From Symsagittifera roscoffensis (lineage: Eukaryota; Xenacoelomorpha; Acoela; Convolutidae): DNA of 64,000 nucleotides. The stretch covers positions 33,067,090 to 33,131,089 of the forward strand of contig NC_087069.1 in assembly GCF_963678635.1 (NCBI RefSeq), given 5' to 3'. A program made the position numbers and the translations under genes. Below, one piece after another: positions 11,501 through 23,500 of the stretch (the stretch's first letter is position 1; every line of letters begins with the position of its first letter). A model generated the notes under the pieces. It was not told the origin of the DNA and did no database searches. It was given only the letters and a program-made list of their open reading frames with translations.

Positions 11501-14500
11501 ACTTGGAGTTAAATTTCACCCAACGCAAAAAAACTATACTAATCAACCAAAGTATGAAAAATCTAAATTTACTGATAGTTATTCACATAACGATTTCTTA
11601 CCCCGGGTATTCCTATGTTTATTATATTTGCTGTGTCCCTTGATAAACAGCTCAAACAAAGTAATCGGTCTAAATGTGTAGGCGCGGCGGGAGACCGTCT
11701 GAAAGAGGCCACCAAAATTAACCTGTCCCTGTCTGCACTGGGTAATGTCATCAGTGCCCTGGTGGATGGGAAGAGCAAACACATTCCATACAGGGACTCC
11801 AAACTGACTCGGCTGTTGCAAGACTCCCTCGGAGGCAACACTAAGACACTCATGGTGGCTTGTCTCTCACCTGCTGCTGATAATTACGATGAGACTCTCT
11901 CAACTCTTAGGTTAGTTAAAGAACCACGATAAAATGTATTCAGTGTTTATTCTGAGGACATGGCTTAATATGGCATTTCTTGCTTGTAAGGCCTCATGAG
12001 TGGTGTTCAAGGAAAGTTTTATGACTCTTGTAACAGTCTTGTAATAAATAAAGCTGCTAAGTATGGATATCAATAGCGCTGTCGTCATTTATTTGTTCAC
12101 AATTGAATTCTGATCAAATCGCGCCATCATTCAATCAAATGCTTTTGATTGAATGATGGTGCGAGTATTAACTCCTCCTGATTCTCGTAGTACTTTGTTG
12201 AAAGTTGAGTCATGGAACGTCAATAGATGTGGTCAGCTAACATCTAACGATTGGAACTATCAGTAGCGGATTTACGGGGGGGGGGGGGGGGGGGGGCTGA
12301 CGCTGCCCTCCCCCCTCAGGGATTCGACCCCCTGCCGACCCAAAGGGTCCCCCCTTTGTACTATTTTAAGATATCTATTTTTGGTGAGGTACCTTAAAAT
12401 TTTTCTAAAGCCAATAAATACTAATTTTTGATGGGGGAGCGCGCGCCGAAAAAACGCGATTTTCCAGAAAGTGCCCTAATACGCCTTTTTTGGCCTGTTT
12501 TTTTTCAAAAACTTGCCTGCGGCGCATAAAATTTGGTCAAAATGGGGCATTTATAGTGATTTGGGAGAGCTCAGAAAATCAATTTGGTCGACCTAAAAAA
12601 ATCGACAAAATTTTCGAAAATTTTTCAAAAATACGCCCCCCTCTCTCGGGAAAATCCTAGATCCGCCCCTGGGGGCTGTTAAAGCCTATATAAAAACATT
12701 TATTTAAAGATTTGGGCGAGGATTCTTGGTTTTTATATCTTAAACATAAAATTATTTATTATGATTGTTCTCTAGGTATGCGAATCGGGCGAAGAATATA
12801 AAGAATAAGCCGAAGATCAACGAGGACCCTAAGGATGCGCTGTTGAGACAGTATCAAGAGGAAATAATGCAACTGAAGGCCATGCTAGACGGGAAACCAC
12901 TGCCAGCAACTGTGACCACAAATCAGAATAAAGGTAGGCATAGATCATTTTCAAAGCGCTGTATTGGTTAAATATTTTTACTCTTGCAATAAGGAAGGGT
13001 ATTGCAATCGATATAAGAGTTTTTTCCCGGAAAGCACTTTGTTGACTGGATCTCCTATTTTAAGATATCCATTTTTTAGCACGTTGTACGTTTTACGGCT
13101 GTAGTTTAAGAGCTGTTTTAGAGCTACCATAGGGATACTGAAAATGCAGCTGAAAAAAAAATTTTTCGTCGGCTTTAATGATTTCACCCAATTTTTGTCG
13201 CGTTACTTGCCGGGTGTATAATTCTGTACTTTTTTGGTAGATTTTTAAATTCCTTTTTCCTCCTTGTCAAGTGTTTAACTGTAAATCATGATTTACTGTT
13301 TTTATGCACGCCAAAACTTAACATTAAAAAGATTTTTTTGAGAGTTTTTCTGGTAGCACTTCGCATTAAATTTTCTGTTTCGATTTTTGATTTGTTATTT
13401 GTTCTACAAGTTCGGGGAATTAGTAAGTCGAATTGGTTAAGTGTGTTTTAGTTTACATCAGTTTCAATTGAAATGGATTCATGTTGATGACATAGCATAT
13501 TGTTTTCATGTCGAAATTTTTTCAGTCATTATTTTCCAGAAAATTTGCTTTTTTTTGTTCCAATCATTGAAAATGGAGAGGAACTTTGTATTCGGGTGTT
13601 TTCTTAGTTTCCTCTTTTTTCTCAAATTTCGTTTTCCACGCAAAATCATCGGAATGGGTCGAGTGATGTATCATATTGAAGCCCTTTCAGTCGTCATTCG
13701 AACAATATCAGTGTTTAGAAAAACCTGTTTTAAATTGAGAATCAAAAATTCAAAAAAAAAATTCAGCAAAAAAAGTTCGAATTTCTTGTCGTTTTTCTTC
13801 AATAATTTTTGTCCAATTTGCCTATATTACTATAACTGTCGAATGTGCTTAAATTATATTTTCACTTCAGATCTTTATATTACACCACGCTGAAAAGACG
13901 ACACTAATTTGAATAAACTTTTGCACAGTAACTGGCTATCCTTGTTTGCATCTTTGATTTGACTGTTTTGCTTACAAAAGAATGTGCTAAGTGTTGTACG
14001 AGATTCAGGAATCTTGGTTTTCCTGGCTGAAATTGTTGAAATAAAGAAAGTTCGCAATTTTTTTTTCAGATTTTCTGCCAGTTTTTTGCGCTTATTTTGA
14101 AATTTGGTTATGTTTCCTCCATTATGATCTTACTTTATACAAAAAACGGATAGGGGTTTTTCTTATTCCTATTTCGTCCTGTATGATATGCAGGTTGTAT
14201 GGTTGCAAGATTTTAAGCAAAGTTTTTGAGTAAATTTAGGATTTTTTGGATCTATTTTGTTTTACCAACGTTTTTTTTTTCAATCATTTCCATTTATTGG
14301 TTATAAGAAAGAATTGAACGAAATTCATGTAGTCCGAATCTTGATTTTGTTCTAGTTAATTGCTTTGTATAACATTTTTCGTCGAGACATCTATTGATGT
14401 TTGGCATTTTATTTTGTATCGCAAGTGGTGCGAAGCTCAGCTTAGCTTCTGTGTTAGAAAGTTGATCTTTCAAAGAATCATTTCATTGGTGAATTTTAAA

Positions 14501-17500
14501 TCTGGGCGAAACTAATAACTTAAATCAGGTTTTCAAGAAAAATAGCTCCAAGAGGATATTAATTACTTTTTAGTCTTTGTGTAAACCTATCATTTTAACT
14601 TAAATTTAAACTTTGATTACATATATTTGTGTTTTAGTGACGTCTAACAGTAGTGGTGACCGTGTGAAAATGGACAAAGAAAAAGAACAGATTAAACAGG
14701 TTAGTTAAAAAGTAAGAATCAGACGGCAGTGGAACATGCATTGGAGTTGATGAAGATAAACATTCCATCCAGCTGATGTTTAATAGTATGAACGCGGTTT
14801 GGCTCATTTGTTTTTTCGAGGTTTGACTTTTGATTTTTTTTCAAGTTGTTTTCATGTTCTTTTCGTTTCCTTTGTTAAAAGGAAGGCAAACTCCACTATC
14901 GAATAGCAGAAAAAGATAAGGTCGTCAAAAACGTGATCGATTTCTAATTTCAAAAATGCAATTTTATCAGATTTCCCAGCAAAATAAAAAATGAAAAATT
15001 TTACCTGTTGATCCAGTTTTCTCAATTTGGGTAAAATTTATCAAAAAAGCACCGATCATAAATGGTTCGTGAAATTCAAAGTGCTTAAAGGGCAATTTTT
15101 TTAAATTTAAAATTCGAAAGTTAGTTAAAAAAACAAATGAAATTTTTGTTTCATTACTCTTTGGCAACTCTCAGTTGGCTATGTTTTAACCTAATCATCA
15201 ATATGGGTGTTGTTATGGGCGAAGCGGAGACTCGATAGGCTAATATGTCTTCTTCCAGTTTTGATGTTATGTTTTGAAGCGGATGTTTGTTGACTGTGAT
15301 TGTATGTTATAGATTAAACTTCAATTTAAGAAGTCTAAAACAATAAAAAGGTTTATAACTTTTTTGGACATAGTTTTTACGCGAGGAAATCAGTGATTAA
15401 CTGAAATTCACATTAAAATGAGCAGTTTTTGAATTAATAACTTCGTTCAGGTTTGTTGACCGAAAAGACAATTTGTGTTAAAATATATTCTTCTTGGCTA
15501 TTTAGGAGTACGAAAGCCACTTGAGGCAGATGGAACAGCAGATTAGTGACTTGAGCAGAGCGAAGCAGATGGTCGAACACGAACTAACCTCTCTCAAACT
15601 CAAATCCACCCCGAACTCAACCGCTTCTCAAGGTCATGACCTGAGCCACAACCGAAGTGAAGAAGGACTCAGAGATCCCCCCAATGATGATGCAGATGAT
15701 GACCCCTGTAGGGACGAAGGGAGACAGGGTGTGAAATACGGTCATGATGAAAATAGAGAAGAAAAGCTGGTGCGTGCAAGAGGTGGCTTTGACGATGATG
15801 GCGAGGGGGAGTTAAACGAAGGCATCGATGACGAGGAAGGGGATCTGAGAGAGTTCTACGATGATGAAAAGTGAGTGGATGTCATTCAATCTTTCTCATA
15901 ATGTTTTTTTAAGGAAACAAACTACTTAATTGGGCCACCATTAAATTTAGCATCTCTAGAATGCAACACAAATCCTGAGCAACCATTAAATTTAGCATCT
16001 CTAGAATGCAACACAAATCCTGAGCAACCATTAAATTTAGCATCTCTAGAATGCAACACAAATCCTGAGCAACCATTAAATTTAGCATCTCTAGAATGCA
16101 ACACAAATCCTGAGCAACCATTAAATTTAGCATCTCTAGAATGCAACACAAATCCTGAGCAACCATTAAATTTAGCATCTCTAGAATGCAACACAAATCC
16201 TGAGCAACCATTAAATTTAGCATCTCTAGAATGCAACACAAATCCTGAGCAACCATTAAATTTAGCATCTCTAGAATGCAACACAAATCCTGAGCAACCA
16301 TTAAATTTAGCATCTCTAGAATGCAACACAAATCCTGAGCAACCATTAAATTTAGCATCTCTAGAATGCAACACAAATCCTGAGCAACCATTAAATTTAG
16401 CATCTCTAGAATGCAACACAAATCCTGAGCAACCATTAAATTTAGCATCTCTAGAATGCAACACAAATCCTGAGCAACCATTAAATTTAGCATCTCTAGA
16501 ATGCAACACAAATCCTGAGCAACCATTAAATTTAGCATCTCTAGAATGCAACACAAATCCTGAGCAACCATTAAATTTAGCATCTCTAGAATGCAACACA
16601 AATCCTGAGCAACCATTAAATTTAGCATCTCTAGAATGCAACACAAATCCTGAGCAACCATTAAATTTAGCATCTCTAGAATGCAACACAAATCCTGAGC
16701 AACCATTAAATTTAGCATCTCTAGAATGCAACACAAATCCTGAGCAACCATTAAATTTAGCATCTCTAGAATGCAACACAAATCCTGAGCAACCATTAAA
16801 TTTAGCATCTCTAGAATGCAACACAAATCCTGAGCAACCATTAAATTTAGCATCTCTAGTATGCAACACAAATCCTGAGCAACCATTAAATTTAGCATCT
16901 CTAGAATGCAACACAAATCCTGAGCAACCATTAAATTTAGCATCTCTAGAATGCAACACAAATCCTGAGCAACCATTAAATTTAGCATCTCTAGAATGCA
17001 ACACAAATCCTGAGCAACCATTAAATTTAGCATCTCTAGAATGCAACACAAATCCTGAGCAACCATTAAATTTAGCATCTCTAGAATGCAACACAAATCC
17101 TGAGCAACCATTAAATTTAGCATCTCTAGAATGCAACATAAATCCTGAGCAACCATTAAATTTAGCATCTCTAGAATGCAACACAAATCCCGAGCAACCA
17201 TTAAATTTAGCATCTCTAGAATGCAACACAAATCCTGAGCAACCATTAAATTTAGCATCTCTAGAATGCAACACAAATCCTGAGCAACCATTAAATTTAG
17301 CATCTCTAGAATGCAACACAAATCCTGAGCAACCATTAAATTTAGCATCTCTAGAATGCAACACAAATCCTGAGCAACCATTAAATTTAGCATCTCTAGA
17401 ATGCAACACAAATCCTGAGCAACCATTAAATTTAGCATCTCTAGAATGCAACACAAATCCTGAGCAACCATTAAATTTAGCATCTCTAGAATGCAACACA

Positions 17501-20500
17501 AATCCTGAGCAACCATTAAATTTAGCATCTCTAGAATGCAACACAAATCCTGAGCAACCATTAAATTTAGCATCTCTAGAATGCAACACAAATCCTGAGC
17601 AACCATTAAATTTAGCATCTCTAGAATGCAACACAAATCCTGAGCAACCATTAAATTTAGCATCTCTAGAATGCAACACAAATCCTGAGCAACCATTAAA
17701 TTTAGCATCTCTAGAATGCAACACAAACCCTGAGCAACCATTAAATTTAGCATGCTACATAAATCCTCAATTTTAACAATCATGAACGTAGTGAATACTT
17801 TTATGTAGGTCTTGGTGATTTTTGTTTTTTTTTGTTTTCAGAAAAAAGTCCTAAAATTTGTTCACTAAAATTTCGAAATGGAAATTGATTATCAGATTTC
17901 TCAGCGAAATAAAAAATCTCAAATTGGGCTGATTTTATCGAAAACGTGTGAATCATAAATTATTCCAGAAATTCAAAAAGCCTTAAGGCCATATTTAAGG
18001 CCATGTTCGTAGATCCCACCCCCTTTCTTTTAGAACGAAACCCCCTTCAAAAGTCCTTTTTTACTAACCAATTTCATATTCATTTTTTGAATTTTGGCAT
18101 GATTTTGACGATGAGAGTTTTCAGAGAAAATGCCGGACTCTTCCTCCCCGACTCTTCTGATCTTTTAAAAACTTATCTCCATGCAATGAAAAACGCTTAT
18201 TTTCTACTGAAAACTTCCCCCTCACCCGTCGATCATTTTCAACTTCAATGACCAAACCTTCCCACACCCCTCCCCCAATATCCGTTCATTTTGAAGCCCA
18301 TGAGAACTAAATACTCACGAGCAATAATCTAGTTAAGACACTCTGAAGTCTATGCTCTAAGTTGAAGCTTTCCAATGTCTAATGTAGAGTGTGTTGCTTA
18401 AGTGGCGACTGTGAAGGGGTTCAAGATGAAAGTGGAAACTTCCTGAAAGTGAAGGACAGTGGAGACGCATCTGCCTTCAAAAAGAGTCCCGAATTGAGTA
18501 AGCAGAAAACAAATGGGCTAAATAAAGTCATCGGTTTTCTTAATACGATAGAAGATATACCCCAAGCTTATACATTACTTATTGGGCCTAATACTGTAAA
18601 TGATTCGTAAACATGTAAAAATTGAAAAGAAGAAATTAAAATATATCAAGTGAGTATACAAGATTAATCAGTAGTGATTGGTGGTTATTGATTCGATCAA
18701 CCTTTGAGTGAGCACCTTTAAATATTTTACACTACCCTGTTTTCAGGCGAGCTTTTTGACGCAGTAAAATTCTGTGATGAATTTTACGTATCATGAAAAA
18801 CTTTTCTGTTTCCCAAAACAGAAGATGGTTAGCGATAACTAATTCTATTGTGAGGTATTTGAGGTGTTGTCTGTTTAAGGGCGCAAGAATGCCCGGCCCA
18901 AGTCGTCAGCCCCGAACCTCATCTCCATCTCAGAGGCAGATGCAGAGGGTGAGTCACACATGTCCACTCTCGCAGAATCGAGATACTAGTACACACTTAT
19001 AGTGCTACGAGAAGAAGTTATGATGAGGACTATGATGTGAACCATTTTATCCCTAAAATCCCCCTATCCTCCTATAAAAGGTGTTCAACCAAGTGAACAA
19101 ACTCCGCCTAAGTTGGTTTAAGGCAGAAAGTATTTTTTTTGGGCTTGTTATGACAACTTCATTAGCAATTTTGGTGTTCTTTGTTTACGTGGGCGTGTCA
19201 TTTTTGTCTGCATTATTTGCAATGTTTGCCGCTTTTTGGGATTGGATGCAAAATTCGATGGTCATGAAAAAAGGGAAGCTGATGTGTGATTTCACGGGAA
19301 TTTTAGTGTGAACATAGCCGGCGAGTTCAACAATGATGGTAGTTGAACAAATCGTTTATTCGCGGTTGATGAAATTTAAGCCCTGAAAACTTTGCGCCAT
19401 TTTGGATTTTCGTTTTTTTTCGTTTTTCTTCAGTTTTTTTGTCCAATTTACTTGTATTACTATGGTTGTCGAATATGCCTAAATTATAGTTATACGACAG
19501 ATCCTGTTATCACACCGCGTAGAAAAAACTACTAGAATTTGAAAAAAAAACTGTTTTATTGTTTTTTTAAAGACTTTGGTCGGGAGAGTCTGTGATAATT
19601 GCCCAGTAACTTGTTCAATTTGGTCTTCTTTTCCTCCCTTGACTAAATTTGTTTTATAAAGAATCATTTTTATAATGAAATTTAGCTGGAGTTTTACGCC
19701 AAATTTGGTCACAGAAGATATTTATTTGATGCTTACTTTTTGGCACAAAATTTCAATGAGCACAACACGCTAAGCTCTGTGCAGCATTTCTTTTCTCTTC
19801 ATTCAATCAAACTCGCAAGTAATTATTCATCAAACGAGCAGAGAAAACATCTGCGTACAAAACAACACATAGGTCAGAAGAAAACGTTTGATCAATCAGT
19901 TGTGATTCAATCGAGTAAGAACAACGAATTGATCTGGGAACTATCGTGTCAATCGCGGACAATAATTGGTCTTCTAAGAAACTATATCTACTATTCATCG
20001 ACCCGACAACAAAGTATAAAGTTGTGCTAGCTCGCTTTTTGTATCTACACGTGACGGATATAGTTCTTCTCGACTAAACCAAAGACTATCAAAACAACAA
20101 CAAGAGCAACAGTGATCAAAAATAGTGTTGATTGGCGAGGATGACGCTGACCAACTTTGAGATCAAGAGTGTGTGTGTTGTGTGCGAGGTGCCCTTCGAT
20201 TCTTTGGCGGAGAAAGTGCCTGGATGGAGCTACCACTACAAATGCTTCCACTGCAGTAAGTTCATTTTGATATCCTGTTTTTGTTTATGAGTAACGAACG
20301 TAGTTAAGTCGCTTTCATAGGTCTTGCTGATTTTTTTCACGATTTTTTCTTGCTGATTTTTTCAGGATGCTGATTCAGGAAAAGTCTTAAAAGTATGTAA
20401 TAACTACAGATGTGCATTCATACATATTGATGCATTTATGAAAGCACTTAGGTATATATGCTTTTTTTGATTTTCATTGAAATTCATCTGCTGAAAATGA

Positions 20501-23500
20501 CGTAAATAGTACTCTCCAAACACGAACGTGGAAATGGCGCGAAAAAAAACGTAAATGATTTCTAGTTTCGAAAGTGAAATTTAGTTTTTAGATTTTCAGC
20601 GGAATAAAAAGTTTACCTGTTCATCCAGTTGTCTCAAGTTGGGTTATTATTATCAAAAAAGCTCAATTCATAAATCGTTAGCTAGAAATTTAAAGAGCTT
20701 AAAGGTTTTTTCTTTGAAATTTGAAAGTTGAGCTTTGTTCAACAAAGTCAGTGTTTTTTTATTTTTACTTGCTTTCATTACTTTTTTCCAATCTTCGATT
20801 GGCTATGTTCATTCGTACAGTACCAGTGAGCCCATAGTGGATGCCATGCATTAATAACGAAGAAGAACCCTATGAGTGTTCAAGTAGAATTGCCTTCTAA
20901 ATCAATCCTTGGTGATGAATCAAGCAGCGATTTTCGATCAATGGCACTAATACGTCAAGATGAGGCTATAGGTTAAGATGGGGTGGTTATTGGGTAGACA
21001 TAAATTAGTTATAATTTTTTGTTAAGAAGCATGCAACAAAATTTTTTAAGTAATTTTCCATTCAGAAGCAAGTCACAAAATTTTGCAAATTTTTGTTTAG
21101 AAGCATGTCACAAAGTAGTAGAAGACGAGTACTTGTCTGACTCCTCCTCCCCCTGCAACCCCATCTACTGTCTCTCCTGCGGGGTGGGGGAGTTCAGAGA
21201 GGAGAGCATAGAGAACAACCCCACCCACTACTACATCAAAGACCGCGTGAGGAAAGTGAGACATGGAAAACTGATTCCCTTGATGGGACTGAAGAAGAAG
21301 ATATCCTCTGGGTTGCATCTCAAGTGATAGAAAAGAAGCGAGCGAAATGAAATCAAATGAGTTCAAATCAAATCAAATGAATTTTGATCAGTCGACGTGC
21401 TCAAATTATCCTCCAAAGAACTGAATATCTTCCATCCAATTTGGCAGATATTTCTCAGAAGTAGTTTAATATGTGAATTTCTTCTTAGAAAAACTGACTG
21501 AAATTATTTAGATTATCTTCAATTTAGGTTTTCGCGGTTCGAATTATGATATCTTCTTAATTTCGATTCAAATTCATTTGCTAAATGGAGGGAAAATTAC
21601 GCTATCTACTTAAAAATGTGCAAATGGCGCGAAACCTGAAAATCTTTTTAGTTCTTGTTGAAGTTCGATTTTAAATTTCAGTTCTCCTCTCTGTAGCGGA
21701 AAAAATCTTGATCCTTTTTTAGAGTCAATGATAGTTCAGACTCTTTTATAGGTCGCGATGATTTTATTTGTCGTTTTTTTTGTAGGAAGTTTTTTTCCTT
21801 GCGATAATCAAGGGTGTTGCTATTGGATGCTAGACTTTTTTCCCCGTACAGAATTTTGTTCACAGAATAGTCATTTTAGTAGGAATGGTAAATATAACTT
21901 CTGACATGTTCATATTCTTGATATTCGAATTAAACTACCATCATTTAAGTAGTAATTAGTTAAAGACTGTTTCAAGTTTTAATTAATTTCGAGTTCGTGT
22001 TTTTCGTTTTAACACATTTTCTTTATCTGGCAGGGTTTTTTATGGGCTTACTATTTAAGGCATGATTTTTGTTTTAATTTAAATCAGTAATTTGTACAGT
22101 CAGAATTTTTTTCGTTCATTTTTTTCTGTTTTTTTTTCTCTAAATATTTAAACAGTTTGTTTTTTTTCCGGCTTAGTCAACTTATATTGCGTAACTTCGA
22201 GGGTAAATATATTTCTATAGAATTATGTGCTTCAGGATGGCTCGTAAAATCTTTTAAAACTGAATGAAGATTTTTTGACAACAGTTTTGTTTTCGTCGAA
22301 ACAGGTTTCGACCCAAAATTAGCTTTTTTAATAGCCCACGGCCTGCTTGAAATACCGTTGGGGGAGGGAGATGTCATCTATTTCGCCGCAACCGGTCGCA
22401 CCTTGAGGAGGCGGATGACACTGGTTACCCCTCCAACCGTGACCGAAGCGGGATTCAAACCAATGGCCCTCGTGTTGAGAGACATGTGCGTAACCCAAAA
22501 TTAGTAGCCTCGGTGAATGATTTCCAATTGTTTTTAAGGCTGTTTATGAATTTCATCCGATGCAACCATGAAATTTTTGTAGCTGTAGTTTTTCCAATTT
22601 TTTCGGGTGATATTTTCAAGTAATCTTTTCAACTTAATTTACAGTAGTTTTTTTGACTTCTCTTTTATTCCACTGATTATATTGTAGCGCAATGCGTAGC
22701 GCAGTTCGATGTTTTGGCAATCCAATTCAATAATGGCTGTTGTGTTTTGACACAGGTATTAATCAAAAAGATTTTTACAATCATTTGAAAATTTTGGTTG
22801 TTTTTTTTTGTCGTTTTGTCAATTTTTTTGGAGTCGTGGCTTAGTGTATCGCAAGTTGTGCGAAGTTCAGCTTCGCCTCTGTTTAAAACTTGTTCAGGCT
22901 CATATTAACGTTTTTGTGGTTTGAATTTTGAAATTCAGTACATTTTCTTTGTTAAAAGGAAGGCAAACTCCACTATCGAACAGCATAAATGTAAAGGTGA
23001 CGAAAAACGTGATTGACTTCTAGTTTCGGAAGTGGAATTTAATTTTCAGATTTGCCAGCGGAACAAAAACTTAAAATAGTACTTATTTATTCAGTTTTCT
23101 CAAATTGAGTTAATTTTTTTTCAAAAAAGTGTGTATCATAAATTGTTGTAGAAATTCAAAGAACTCTGAGGACATCTTTTTCTTCGAAATTTGAAGTTTT
23201 TTTTCAAAAAAAACAGGTCAACTTTTTTTGTTTACTTGCGTTCATTGACTCTTTTCCAACTGTTTGTTTGCGGTGTTTCTTCAATTAGGGTTGTTTTAAG
23301 AAAGGAATTCGATCATGACATCTTGAAAAATGATTAAAAAAGCCGATCGTTTTATTCGTCTTCCTTGTTGATTGACACTTTGTTAACTTCTTGTTGGCTA
23401 TGTTTTAACTGAATCAATCTCTACCCTATTTAATCAGTATCCAAATAAGTTTAAGCCGAGGAACGACGTAAAAATTTTTCCCCTAGTTATTAACTAATTT

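Larger units (their letters stand above)
11911..12775. other. KIF17 intron with a hairpin and a foldback element
   Basis: Carries a 19-bp-stem hairpin at 12121-12162 and the inverted-repeat element at 12261-12671 (both listed separately). The remainder is AT-rich. Confidence 0.75.

Noticed and set aside
15930-17770. CRISPR-like array
   Set aside because: The repeat is continuous with no spacers, and the locus is eukaryotic.
15909-17783. Reverse-strand open frames of 624 and 600 residues with a perfect 15-residue repeat
   Set aside because: They are translations of the 45-bp minisatellite, open in two frames because the unit is a multiple of three without stops. No start context, splice logic or protein family supports them.
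19081-19311. Hydrophobic 76-residue open frame as a membrane protein gene
   Set aside because: It begins at a GTG within a KIF17 intron, shows no splice support and has no recognisable family; T-rich DNA readily produces hydrophobic frames.
20141-21327. LIM exons as internal exons of KIF17
   Set aside because: The flanking kinesin exons are in phase without them, the LIM frame has its own ATG after an in-frame stop and its own stop codon, and KIF17 proteins have no LIM domain.
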